From: an uncultured Bacteroidota bacterium
GTDB lineage: Bacteria > Bacteroidota > Bacteroidia > Bacteroidales > P3
Length of the DNA: 51,259 nt
Assembly (NCBI GenBank): GCA_902783595.1
Contig: CACZRR010000005.1
Span: 1-51,259 of the forward strand
Direction: 5' to 3'
The notes beneath the pieces are model-generated. The model was not told where the DNA came from. It made no database searches and was given only the letters and a program-made list of their open reading frames with translations. Shown piece by piece: positions 16,218 through 24,373 of this stretch. The position numbers were made by a program, and so were the translations under genes. Every line of letters begins with the position of its first letter. Positions within the stretch are counted from its first letter, which is position 1.

Positions 16218-16263
16218 TTAACAAAAATGTAACAGGCTCGTAACATTATTCTCTGTACCTTTG
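16218..16263 (+). promoter_or_regulatory. Pho-box-like triple repeat and -7 element before the phosphate transporter
   Basis: TTAACA (16218-16223), GTAACA (16229-16234) and GTAACA (16240-16245) stand exactly 11 bases apart. Ten bases later comes TACCTTTG (16256-16263), an exact TAnnTTTG -7 element; the ATG lies at 16290. The repeats occupy the place of the missing -33 TTTG. Direct repeats of this hexamer type at 11-bp phasing are how PhoP/PhoB regulators bind in other bacteria, so phosphate-starvation control is likely but inferred. Confidence 0.6.
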
Positions 16264-16289
16264 CACCATCGAAAACGAACGAAAAAGAT

Positions 16290-18002
16290 ATGGATACTAT
16301 TGGTATTTTATTGACAATCATTAAATTGACTGGTGCATTGGCTGTCTTTCTCTTCGCCATGAAACTGATGAGTGAAGGATTGCAGAAGTTTGCTGGTTCC
16401 AAATTGCGCCATACGCTAACGAAGATTACTGGCAAGCCATGGAGTGGCATTTTGGCCGGTACAGGTGTCACGTCCATCATACAGTCATCGACGGCCACCA
16501 CGGTGATGACCGTAGGTTTTGCCGGTGCCGGTTTGCTCACTCTGGCTGGTGCCATTGCCGTTGTTATGGGCGCCAATATTGGCACCACTGTGACGGCATG
16601 GATTATTACCCTCTTTGGTTTGAGTGGTGGTGGTGATGAGAAGGTGCCGTTGATGCCCATGGTCATTGCCGCCATTGGTCTCTTTTTTATTTTCAGCAAA
16701 AAAGACCGGATGCAATATCTTGGCCAAACCATTATCGGTTTGGCAATGCTTATCTTGGGTCTCGGCCTTATGGGAGATTCGGTGCCGCCGTTGAACGAGG
16801 ATGTGGCGCAGTCTATTGCCTCGTTGGGTCATTGGGGCTATTGGTCGGTGTTGCTTTTCATTGTTGTTGGGGCAATATTATGTATCATATTGCAGACCTC
16901 GTCGGCCATGACAGCCGTCATTTTGTTGATGGCCAGCCAGGGGTGGATAGATTTTCCCACGTCAATGGCGCTGGTGATAGGTCAGAATCTGGGTACTACG
17001 CTGACGGCGCAGGTGGTGGCTATGACCACTGGCACCACTGGTAAGCGTACGGCTCGTGCCCATTTGGTATTCAATGTGGTGGGAGCCATTCTGTTTATCG
17101 TTCCCTTCTATCCTATATGTGATGCAGTGTGGTTTGTGGCCGAGAAGCTGGATCCTATTCTTCCCCATGTTCCCATTCTCCCGTTGGCTATCACCATCTT
17201 CCATACCCTCTTCAATGTATTCACTACCATTGTTCTTTCTTTCTTCATCCCGCAGCTTGTCAAGATTGTTACGTGGATGGTGCCAGACAAGAATGCCGAT
17301 GAGGGTGATGAGGAATTCCGTCTGACGTACTTGGAGCCCAATCTGCTCTCTACTGCTGAGCTTAACCTGCAGAGTGCCAAGAGCGAGATTGAGGAATTCA
17401 GCAAGCGAGTGCTCAGGATGTATACATTCCTTCCCGGTTTGCGTACCGCTAAGAATGACGAGGAATTTGATGCTATCATGGCGCGCATAGCCAAGTATGA
17501 AGGTATCACTGACCGTATGGAGATGGAGATTTCGAAATTTCTCACCAAGGTGGGCAGTGGAGACGTCAGTGTGCATGCTTCGGAGCGTGTGAGTACGATG
17601 TTGCGTATCATAGACAATTTGGAGAGTATTGGCGATGCCATCTACCAGATAGCTATGACGCGTCAGAACAAGCGAGAGGATGCGGTGCATTTCGATGCTG
17701 GCCTCAATGCCAACCTTGACCAGATGACGCAGCTGGTGCAAGAAGCCCTCGATGTCATGGATCGCAACTTGCATGATTATGACCATGTGGATCTTGATGC
17801 TGCCTATGATGCTGAGCATGCTATCAATGCCTATCGTGACCGCTTGCGCAAGCAACATCTTGACGCTTTGAAACTAGGTGTCTACGACTATGCCATCGGC
17901 AATGCCTATAGCAGCCTTTATGCCCTTTATGAGAAGTTGGGAGATTATGTGCTCAATGTCAGCGAGGCCATCGACAGTAGCCGTAAGCATAGCGAGGATT
18001 AG
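16290..18002 (+). CDS. Na+/phosphate cotransporter with C-terminal PhoU-like domain
   Basis: The 570-residue inner-membrane protein has two inverted NptA/PNaS repeats, each with the family's glutamine-serine signature (IIQSSTATT near 70 and LQTSSAMTA near 200), each followed by a G-x-N-x-GTT motif (GANIGTT, GQNLGTT). About nine membrane segments span residues 1-335. The cytoplasmic tail (about 355-560) is helical and PhoU-like, as in many bacterial homologues, where it is thought to sense or restrain transport. A Pho-box-like triple repeat lies directly upstream, which supports phosphate as the substrate. A terminator follows. Confidence 0.9.
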   Translation: MDTIGILLTIIKLTGALAVFLFAMKLMSEGLQKFAGSKLRHTLTKITGKPWSGILAGTGVTSIIQSSTATTVMTVGFAGAGLLTLAGAIAVVMGANIGTTVTAWIITLFGLSGGGDEKVPLMPMVIAAIGLFFIFSKKDRMQYLGQTIIGLAMLILGLGLMGDSVPPLNEDVAQSIASLGHWGYWSVLLFIVVGAILCIILQTSSAMTAVILLMASQGWIDFPTSMALVIGQNLGTTLTAQVVAMTTGTTGKRTARAHLVFNVVGAILFIVPFYPICDAVWFVAEKLDPILPHVPILPLAITIFHTLFNVFTTIVLSFFIPQLVKIVTWMVPDKNADEGDEEFRLTYLEPNLLSTAELNLQSAKSEIEEFSKRVLRMYTFLPGLRTAKNDEEFDAIMARIAKYEGITDRMEMEISKFLTKVGSGDVSVHASERVSTMLRIIDNLESIGDAIYQIAMTRQNKREDAVHFDAGLNANLDQMTQLVQEALDVMDRNLHDYDHVDLDAAYDAEHAINAYRDRLRKQHLDALKLGVYDYAIGNAYSSLYALYEKLGDYVLNVSEAIDSSRKHSED

Positions 18003-18064
18003 TCTGTATTGTTGAGGTTCGCGGGCCATCCTCTCGTTTGTCTTGTGGGATATGCAGTGTTCAC

Positions 18065-18100
18065 ATCACAGGCTGGGAGGATGGTCTGTGATTTTTTTTT
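18065..18100 (+). terminator. Intrinsic terminator after the phosphate transporter
   Basis: ATCACAG (18065-18071) pairs with CTGTGAT (18086-18092) and is followed directly by a run of nine T (18092-18100). Confidence 0.7.
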
Positions 18101-18131
18101 CATGGTAGGGGCATATGTTAAAAAAAATGCG

Positions 18132-18139
18132 TATCTTTG
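18132..18139 (+). promoter_or_regulatory. -7 element for the sigma factor gene
   Basis: TATCTTTG matches TAnnTTTG exactly and is followed by GCAGCC. It lies 78 bases before the ATG at 18217. There is no -33 TTTG at the expected spacing. Confidence 0.5.
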
Positions 18140-18216
18140 CAGCCGAATTAGAGTTGAACTAACCTATGTTGCATGAAGCAAAGCTATCAGTTTCAACCCC
18201 TTAAATAGAAGAGGAT

Positions 18217-18810
18217 ATGACGGACGTAAGAACCAGACAGCTGTCAGACTATGAACTGATAATGCGCTACAAGGATGGCGACACCTCTTGTTTTGAGGCC
18301 TTGCTGGATCGCTACCAGGCAAAGGTTTACGGCTATATTATTTCTGTTGTGAAAGACAAAGAAATGGCTGATGACCTGTTTCAGGAGACTTTTTACAAGG
18401 TTATTGTCACTATCAATTCGGGTGTTTACAAAGATGAAAACAAGTTTGTGCATTGGGTGATGCGAATTGCCCATAATCTCATTGTCGACACTTACCGTAG
18501 GAGCAATAAGATGCCGATGGTGCCCAACAAGCCTGAGGGCGATGTTGTGGACAATCTGCGTGTTCATGACGACAATGTGGAGACTTCCATTATCAAGAAG
18601 GAGACCAGCCGAAATATCCGCAAACTTGTTCGTCTGCTTCCTCCGGAACAGCGTCGTGTGGTGATTCTGCGACACTATGGCAAGTGTGACTTTAAGGATA
18701 TTGCGGCTCGTACGGGTGTAAGCATTAATACAGCCTTGGGACGTATGCGTTATGCTATTATCAATTTGCGTCGATTGGCGCGGGAGCATAATATGGTCAT
18801 TGAGCTTTAA
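18217..18810 (+). CDS. ECF-type RNA polymerase sigma factor
   Basis: The 197-residue protein has sigma region 2 (about 10-95, including DRYQAKVYGYI, DLFQETFYKV and FVHWVMRIAHNLIVDTYRR) and region 4 (about 130-190, PPEQRRVVILRHYGKCDFKD and a helix-turn-helix ending NTALGRMRYAI). It directs RNA polymerase to a specific promoter set. No anti-sigma factor gene is adjacent, unlike many ECF loci. The next gene starts 28 bases downstream on the same strand, so a shared transcript is possible. The regulon is unknown. Confidence 0.92.
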   Translation: MTDVRTRQLSDYELIMRYKDGDTSCFEALLDRYQAKVYGYIISVVKDKEMADDLFQETFYKVIVTINSGVYKDENKFVHWVMRIAHNLIVDTYRRSNKMPMVPNKPEGDVVDNLRVHDDNVETSIIKKETSRNIRKLVRLLPPEQRRVVILRHYGKCDFKDIAARTGVSINTALGRMRYAIINLRRLAREHNMVIEL

Positions 18811-18838
18811 ATTGATTACTACATAGAGAGTTGGCATT

Positions 18839-19594
18839 TTGATAGGTAAAAATAAACTCAAGCAATTGGCCGCCTACCGCCTGCAGAAACGTTGCGACGA
18901 GGAGGCGGTTTTTGTTGTCGAAGGTCCCAAGATGGCAGGCGAGGCACTGGTGTCGGGTTTCGAGGTGGTGGCGGTATGTGCCACCGCAGAGTGGGGAGAG
19001 GAGAGTAGGGGTGAGTGGGAGTTTTATGAGGTGACGCAAGGAGAGTTGGAACGGCTATCGAACATGCGAGCTCCCAACCAGGTGTGGATGCTGTTGCGTC
19101 GTCCTAGTAGTCAGCAGATTCAGAGTTTGGTGGCGCATATTCACCACACTGATCTTATACTTGCGTTGGACCACATACAGGATCCTGGAAACCTTGGCAC
19201 CCTGCTACGTATCGCTGACTGGTACGGTGTGCGCCATGTGGTGTGCAGTGAGGAGACAGTGGGATGTTATACCCCCAAGGTGGTGCAGGCGTCAATGGGT
19301 GCGGTGTTCCGTACGCAGGTGGATTATGTGGAGTTGCCGGAGTGGTTGGCGGGTTGTGGTCGTTCCGTATATGGCGCGTCTCTGCAGGGCGATGCTATCG
19401 ATGCTGCACCACGGCAGATTGAAGAGGGTGCTGTGTTGCTCATTGGCAACGAGAGTCGAGGTATCGGTGCGGAAGCCATGCGGCACGTCACACATCCTGT
19501 ACTCATTCCGAATATAGGAGGCACTGCCGAGAGTCTTAACGCAGCAGTGGCGGCAGGGATACTGATGAATTGGATGGTGGGGGCGAAGAACTAA
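18839..19594 (+). CDS. TrmH/SpoU-family RNA 2'-O-methyltransferase
   Basis: The 251-residue SPOUT enzyme shows the three knot motifs: DHIQDPGNLGTLLRIADW (about 108), LLIGNESRGIG (about 200) and NIGGTAESLNAAVAAGIL (about 225). The N-terminal part resembles the small RNA-binding domain of rRNA ribose methyltransferases. The start is a TTG at 18839. It gives MIGKNKLKQL, which matches the conserved MISKNxIK-type N terminus of the family, and an in-frame stop at 18824 excludes a longer start. The exact target nucleotide is unknown. Confidence 0.9.
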   Translation: MIGKNKLKQLAAYRLQKRCDEEAVFVVEGPKMAGEALVSGFEVVAVCATAEWGEESRGEWEFYEVTQGELERLSNMRAPNQVWMLLRRPSSQQIQSLVAHIHHTDLILALDHIQDPGNLGTLLRIADWYGVRHVVCSEETVGCYTPKVVQASMGAVFRTQVDYVELPEWLAGCGRSVYGASLQGDAIDAAPRQIEEGAVLLIGNESRGIGAEAMRHVTHPVLIPNIGGTAESLNAAVAAGILMNWMVGAKN

Positions 19595-19617
19595 GTGGTT
19601 ATTATCAAAGAAAAAAT

Positions 19618-20643
19618 ATGGAACGATTGGAATATCAAGAGGGACGTACCGAGATTAGTCATCTGGGACGTGTAGCGCTTATTGAGCGCCTCACTGCCGA
19701 CAGTGGATGCCAGGGTGACGACTGTGCTGTGATTGGCGAAGGAGAGCAGAAAACCCTCGTCACTACGCAGACGTTGGTGGAGGGTGTGGATTTTGATATG
19801 ATGTATACCCCCCTCAAACATCTGGGTTACAAGGCTGTGGCTGTAGCGCTGAGCAATATTGCCGCCATGAATGGTACGCCTCGCCAAGTGCTTGTCAGCG
19901 TTGCTGTCAGCAATCGCTATTCTGTAGAGGCCCTGGATGAATTCTATGCCGGCATCCATTTATGCTGCCAGCGCTATGACACCAAGCTTGTCGGCGGTGA
20001 TTTTGGCAGTACGCGTGCTGGTATGGTCGTCACCGTCACTGCTTTGGGCGATGTTGCTGCCGACCATGTTGTTTGGCGGCGAGGAGCTCATCACAACGAC
20101 CTTCTGTGCGTCAGTGGTGACCTGGGCAGTGCGTATGCGGGGTTGCTGGTGTTGGAGCGCGAGAAGGTGACCTATCAGGCAGATCCAAATTTTCAGCCTG
20201 ACCTGGCAGGTTTTGACTACGTGCTGGAGCGTTTTTTAAAGCCCGAGCCGCGTGTTGATATCGTGCGTGAGTTGGCGCGACGTGGAGTGGTCCCCACGGC
20301 TATGACTGACGTCAGTGAGGGTTTGGCCGACAGCCTACTGCACCTCACACGTGCATCGGGCTGTGGCTGCGAAGTGTATGAGGATCGCATTCCCATCGAC
20401 TACCAGACCTCGCGAGTATGCTCTGAGATGAGCAAGAATATGTTGCCGGTCTCTTGTGCCCTCAATGGGGGCAAAGACTACGAGCTGCTGTTTGCGGTGG
20501 CGCAGTCGGACTACGAGAGAATTAAGGAGATGGAGGGGGTGCATATTATCGGTTACGTCACCGAAGAGGGTATGCCAGCGGTGATGGTGACGCCGCAGAA
20601 TACGACGATAGAACTCAAGGCGCAGGGTTTCGCTAGACAATGA
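19618..20643 (+). CDS. thiL: Thiamine-monophosphate kinase
   Basis: The 341-residue enzyme phosphorylates thiamine monophosphate to the coenzyme thiamine diphosphate. Characteristic ThiL motifs are GDDCAVIG (about 35), LVEGVDFD, YKAVAVALSNIAAMNG (about 75), GGDFGSTRAG, TDVSEGLADSLLHL and NGGKDYELLFAV. The ATG at 19618 follows an A-rich tract and gives the normal N terminus; an upstream in-frame ATG would overlap the previous gene. It is linked to pcm by an ATGA overlap. Confidence 0.94.
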   Translation: MERLEYQEGRTEISHLGRVALIERLTADSGCQGDDCAVIGEGEQKTLVTTQTLVEGVDFDMMYTPLKHLGYKAVAVALSNIAAMNGTPRQVLVSVAVSNRYSVEALDEFYAGIHLCCQRYDTKLVGGDFGSTRAGMVVTVTALGDVAADHVVWRRGAHHNDLLCVSGDLGSAYAGLLVLEREKVTYQADPNFQPDLAGFDYVLERFLKPEPRVDIVRELARRGVVPTAMTDVSEGLADSLLHLTRASGCGCEVYEDRIPIDYQTSRVCSEMSKNMLPVSCALNGGKDYELLFAVAQSDYERIKEMEGVHIIGYVTEEGMPAVMVTPQNTTIELKAQGFARQ

Positions 20644-21302
20644 TACGGCAGGATACATTCAAACACAAGGGGCTGCGGAAGCAGATGGTTGAGGCTTTGA
20701 GGGCCAAGGGTATCGGTTCGGATGCTGTGTTGAGGGCCATGGAGGAGGTTCCGCGGCATTGGTTTTTGGACAGTGCATTGGATATGCTGGCTTATGATGA
20801 CCGGGCGTTGAAGATAGGTTGTGAGCAGACTATTTCGCATCCCTCCACGGTGGCTATGCAGAGTCAACTGCTTGACGTGAGTCCAGGTATGAAGGTGCTT
20901 GAGATTGGAACGGGCAGTGGATATCAGACCGCTATTCTTTGCCGGTTGGGAGGGCGTGTTTTCACTATAGAGCGTCAAAAGGGTCTTTTTGACCGGACAC
21001 GTCCGCTATTGGCGTCGTTGGGCTACCATGCGCGTTGTTTTCTTGGTGATGGCTATCAGGGTTTGCAGGAGGTGAACTATGGTCCATATGACCGTATTAT
21101 TGTCACTTGTGGGGCCCGAGAGATTCCCGAGGCGCTAATGGCGCAACTGAAGGTGGGTGGGATTATGGTGATTCCGCTTGGTGAGCAGCAGCAGGAGATG
21201 TTGCGAATCACCAAGGCTGGCGAGAGTAGAGACCTGTGGCGAGAGGAACGTTTTGGTGTCTATAGCTTTGTGCCTATGCTTGACGGACGCCAGATGGCGT
21301 GA
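20640..21302 (+). CDS. pcm: Protein-L-isoaspartate O-methyltransferase
   Basis: The 220-residue SAM-dependent enzyme starts repair of damaged aspartyl residues in proteins. It has the family-specific DDRALKIGCEQTISHPSTVA segment (about 52-71) and the SAM-binding motif VLEIGTGSGYQTAIL (about 87), followed by YDRIIVTCGA. The start overlaps the thiL stop by four bases (ATGA). Confidence 0.93.
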   Translation: MIRQDTFKHKGLRKQMVEALRAKGIGSDAVLRAMEEVPRHWFLDSALDMLAYDDRALKIGCEQTISHPSTVAMQSQLLDVSPGMKVLEIGTGSGYQTAILCRLGGRVFTIERQKGLFDRTRPLLASLGYHARCFLGDGYQGLQEVNYGPYDRIIVTCGAREIPEALMAQLKVGGIMVIPLGEQQQEMLRITKAGESRDLWREERFGVYSFVPMLDGRQMA

Positions 21303-21342
21303 ACGGTATGGGGAAAACAGGAGAAAGAGGGGGATGACGATG

Positions 21343-21705
21343 CTAGCGCAGAATGAAATGCTGACGGCTGAGATTCTTGTTGGCTATGACAACGCCCACG
21401 GAGAAGAGGTCGATGGTGACTTGGTAGGAGGGGTTGTCGAGCAGATGCTGCCAACGATGCTCGTTGCGATGGGGGTGGTCGATCACCAGGAATGTCAGCG
21501 TGCCGCATTGCAGCCGTGCCGAATCTGCGCTTCGCTCGGCGGTAGTTTTGTAGCGCTGCTCGAGACGCCATACCACATCCTCGTAGCGGTTGTGAGGCGC
21601 TTGGGGCACATGAGCGGTAAGCACCTCGGTGTAAAGGTTGTAGACGAAAGGTGAGTGCAGATTGTACTGCGTGCCGGCGCGGAGAAAGTGCGAGAGACGA
21701 TTCAC
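21343..21705 (-). pseudogene. Internally deleted Bacteroidota SAM-dependent methyltransferase
   Basis: The 120-residue reading frame joins the two ends of a common Bacteroidota methyltransferase of about 250 residues. The N terminus (NLHSPFVYNLYTEVL, about 14-28) and the C terminus (TFLVIDHPHRNEHRW, then TIDLFSVGVV and QHFILR) match that family from memory. The SAM-binding Rossmann core between them, about 130 residues, is missing; the junction lies near residues 50-70. The frame is still open, so the gene may be a recent relict or a small protein with a new role. The start is GTG at 21705, four bases after a -7 element. Confidence 0.55.
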
Positions 21706-21709
21706 GCTG

Positions 21710-21717
21710 CAAAATTA
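21710..21717 (-). promoter_or_regulatory. -7 element for the deleted methyltransferase gene
   Basis: The minus strand reads TAATTTTG, an exact TAnnTTTG match, then GCAGC-type sequence running into the GTG start four bases later. No -33 TTTG is visible. Confidence 0.4.
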
Positions 21718-21762
21718 AGAAAAAAAATGAAAAGAGCATATTTCGGACGGCAGCAGGGATCG

Positions 21763-21817
21763 AACTGGGAGCGAACTGGGAGCGGACTGGGAGCGGATAT
21801 GGAGCGGATATGGATAA
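21763..21817 (+). repeat. 11-bp tandem repeat array, copy A
   Basis: Five consecutive 11-bp units: AACTGGGAGCG twice, GACTGGGAGCG, GATATGGAGCG and GATATGGATAA. The array ends 21 bases before the gldD start. A diverged inverted copy lies at 35590-35633, and the flank on the gldD side (AGAAATCAG-like) is also similar between the copies, so this is a dispersed element rather than a chance repeat. Confidence 0.8.
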
Positions 21818-21838
21818 GCTATTAGAAATCAGTAGATT

Positions 21839-22432
21839 ATGAAGAAAACTAATTACTGTATACTGATAATCAGTTTTTTAGGGATGTTTGTAATGGTCTC
21901 TTGCGGGGAAGGAGATTATACTCCGAAGCCGCAAGCCTACCTTCGCATAGACATGCCTGATCACGACTATGCGCTGTGTGACACCATGGGGCTGCCATTT
22001 ACTTTTGAGAAGAGCACGCTGGCCGGTATAACATTGAAAAAGAGGACGTCTGGCGAGACGTGGGTAGACCTGAACTATCCGCAGTGGCAGGGTGTTGTGT
22101 TCCTCACCTATCGGCGTTTGCGAGGCGCTGCAGACCTGCGTGGTCAGACAGACACTTCGATGCGTCTTATGGAGAGCCATCATCAATTGGCTACGGGTGT
22201 GGACGAGCATCTTTATGTGAGTGACGATGGGGCTGTTCACGCTGTCACATGGCATATCAAGGGGCGCCAAGTAGCTTCGACCTATCAGTTTTATGCTACT
22301 GACTCGTTGCATCACTTTCTTCGAGGAGCCCTTTATTTGGACCGCAGTCCCAATAACGACTCTTTGTCGCCTGTGTTGAATTACCTGCAGGCTGATCTTG
22401 ACCACCTGGTGGAGACGCTACGTTGGCGGTGA
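21839..22432 (+). CDS. gldD: Gliding motility / T9SS-associated lipoprotein GldD
   Basis: The 197-residue protein begins with a lipoprotein signal ending at C22 (MVSC), followed by the GldD hallmark DYTPKPQAYLRIDMPDHDY. GldD is needed for gliding and T9SS function in Flavobacterium and is kept in non-gliding Bacteroidales, probably at the inner membrane or in the periplasm. It lies directly upstream of mrdA and rodA on the same strand (71-base gap). The 11-bp repeat array occupies its immediate upstream region, where no TAnnTTTG element is seen. Confidence 0.85.
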   Translation: MKKTNYCILIISFLGMFVMVSCGEGDYTPKPQAYLRIDMPDHDYALCDTMGLPFTFEKSTLAGITLKKRTSGETWVDLNYPQWQGVVFLTYRRLRGAADLRGQTDTSMRLMESHHQLATGVDEHLYVSDDGAVHAVTWHIKGRQVASTYQFYATDSLHHFLRGALYLDRSPNNDSLSPVLNYLQADLDHLVETLRWR

Positions 22433-22503
22433 TAGTATCTGCCCATGATTTTTTCTTTTTGACGATACAATAAACAGCGCTGACTGGCGTTGGTTGTTTT
22501 ATT

Positions 22504-24366
22504 ATGTCGAAGCAGTTTTCGGAGCGCAGTCAGGTGGTGAGGATGATTATCCTCGTTGTTGCCGTCATTTTTGTTGTGCGGCTGGCTGTGTTGCAGCTCT
22601 TCAATCCAAAATACAAGGAGCTGGCCGAGATGCAGTCGTTACGCAATGTTACGCAATATCCGGCCCGAGGTTTTATCTACGACCGCCACGGCAAATTGTT
22701 GGTACACAATGAAGCGGTGTATGACCTGATGGTTATTCCCCGGATGGTGAAGAACCTGGATACGGCTTATTTCTGTCGAGCGTTGGGCATAGAGCGTTCG
22801 GACTTTGACGAGCGGATGGACAAGGCGCGCAGGTACTCGCCCTATTCGGCGTCGGTGTTTATGAAGCAGATTTCCAAGGAGGAGTATGCCAAGTTTGAGA
22901 ACAAGATGTTCCGCTTCAAGGGTTTCTACATATCGCAGCGTACGCTACGCATCTACGATCGTCCGATTGCGGCGCAGGTGTTGGGATATGTAGGAGAGGT
23001 GAATCAGGGCGATTTGGACCGTGATACATACTACAAACGAGGTGACTATATAGGCAAGAGTGGATTGGAGAAGAGTTATGAGGAGGTGTTGCGGGGCATC
23101 AAGGGGCGGAAGATGATGCATGTTGATGTGCATAACCGCGAGATAGGCCACTACCAGGATGGGCGTTATGACACACTGCCAGTTGAGGGCAGCAATCTAT
23201 ATACCACCCTTGACGCCGACTTGCAGAGCTATGCCGAGGAGCTAATGGCCAATAAACGCGGATGTGTGGTGGCTATAGAGCCAAGCAGCGGTGAGGTGTT
23301 GGCCATGGTGTCGGCGCCCACCTACGATCCCAATTTGCTCGTGGGGCGCATCCGCGGCAAGAACTACATGATGCTCAATAGCGATATTGCCAAACCCATG
23401 CTCAACCGCGCCCTTATGGGACAGTATCCGCCTGGATCTATTTTCAAGGTTGCGCAGAGCATGGTGGCATTGGACCTTGGTGTCATCAATCCTGGTAGCG
23501 GGTTTGCCTGTGAGAAGAACCTTGTAGGTTGCCACAACCACCCCTCGGCGCGGACGGTGCAGGAGGCCATCAAGATGAGTTGTAATCCCTACTTTTATCA
23601 AGTCTATCGCAGGGTCATACAACAGGGAAAGTATAAGAATATTTACAAAGATGCGCAGTATGGTCTCACGGTGTGGCATGACTATATGTTGCGCTTCGGC
23701 TTCGGCCAAAAGATTGACATTGACCTGCCCAAAAGTGGCATGTCGAGTGGCAATATTCCCGATACGGCCTTCTACAATCGATGGTATGGTAAGGAACATT
23801 GGGCTTTTTCGACAATCTACAGCAATTCTATAGGTCAAGGAGAGGTTACGGTGGTGCCCATCCAGATGGCAAACCTTGCCGCCATCGTTGCCAACCGTGG
23901 TTACTATATCACGCCTCATTTGGTGCGTTTTTATGGAGCCGACTCGGTGCGCGACGAGCAGTACCTTGTCAAGCATGAGACTGGTATTGATCGCCGCTAT
24001 TTTGATATTGCTGCGGCGGGCATGTATGATGTGGTACATGTGGCAGGCGGGACGGCTCGTCGAGCGAGGGTCGATGGTCTTGACATTTGTGGCAAAACGG
24101 GGACAGCAGAGAACTATGGCAACGACCACTCGGTCTTCATTTGTTTTGCCCCCAAGGATAATCCCCGGATAGCCATGGCCGTTTATGTGGAGAACGCACA
24201 AGGAGGTGGTGGCACGTGGGCAGCGCCCATAGCAGGTTTACTATGCGAAAAATATCTCAATGGCGAGGTGAAACGCAAAGATGTGGAGAAGATGTACAAA
24301 GAAATAAATCCCTGCCAGAAATTGCCACTGACGCGCAGGGTAAAGAAAGCGAAAAAGAAGAGATAA
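22504..24366 (+). CDS. mrdA: Penicillin-binding protein 2 (peptidoglycan transpeptidase)
   Basis: The 620-residue inner-membrane enzyme cross-links peptidoglycan during cell elongation. One membrane helix (about 12-32) precedes the pedestal region, which starts with the typical YPARGFIYDRHG (about 52). The transpeptidase domain has S312-x2-K315 (PPGSIFK), S359-C-N361 and K531-T-G533 (CGKTGTAEN). The tail (about 590-620) is rich in Lys. rodA follows after seven bases, giving the usual synthase pair. Confidence 0.94.
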   Translation: MSKQFSERSQVVRMIILVVAVIFVVRLAVLQLFNPKYKELAEMQSLRNVTQYPARGFIYDRHGKLLVHNEAVYDLMVIPRMVKNLDTAYFCRALGIERSDFDERMDKARRYSPYSASVFMKQISKEEYAKFENKMFRFKGFYISQRTLRIYDRPIAAQVLGYVGEVNQGDLDRDTYYKRGDYIGKSGLEKSYEEVLRGIKGRKMMHVDVHNREIGHYQDGRYDTLPVEGSNLYTTLDADLQSYAEELMANKRGCVVAIEPSSGEVLAMVSAPTYDPNLLVGRIRGKNYMMLNSDIAKPMLNRALMGQYPPGSIFKVAQSMVALDLGVINPGSGFACEKNLVGCHNHPSARTVQEAIKMSCNPYFYQVYRRVIQQGKYKNIYKDAQYGLTVWHDYMLRFGFGQKIDIDLPKSGMSSGNIPDTAFYNRWYGKEHWAFSTIYSNSIGQGEVTVVPIQMANLAAIVANRGYYITPHLVRFYGADSVRDEQYLVKHETGIDRRYFDIAAAGMYDVVHVAGGTARRARVDGLDICGKTGTAENYGNDHSVFICFAPKDNPRIAMAVYVENAQGGGGTWAAPIAGLLCEKYLNGEVKRKDVEKMYKEINPCQKLPLTRRVKKAKKKR

Positions 24367-24373
24367 TCGCGCT

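Noticed and set aside
21763-21817. CRISPR array
   Set aside because: The 11-bp units are contiguous, with no spacers, and no cas gene is nearby.
21651-21842. 63-codon frame running through the 11-bp array into gldD
   Set aside because: A similar short peptide (TGSGYGADM) appears at the second array only because both frames translate the same repeat; it lacks any other coding sign.
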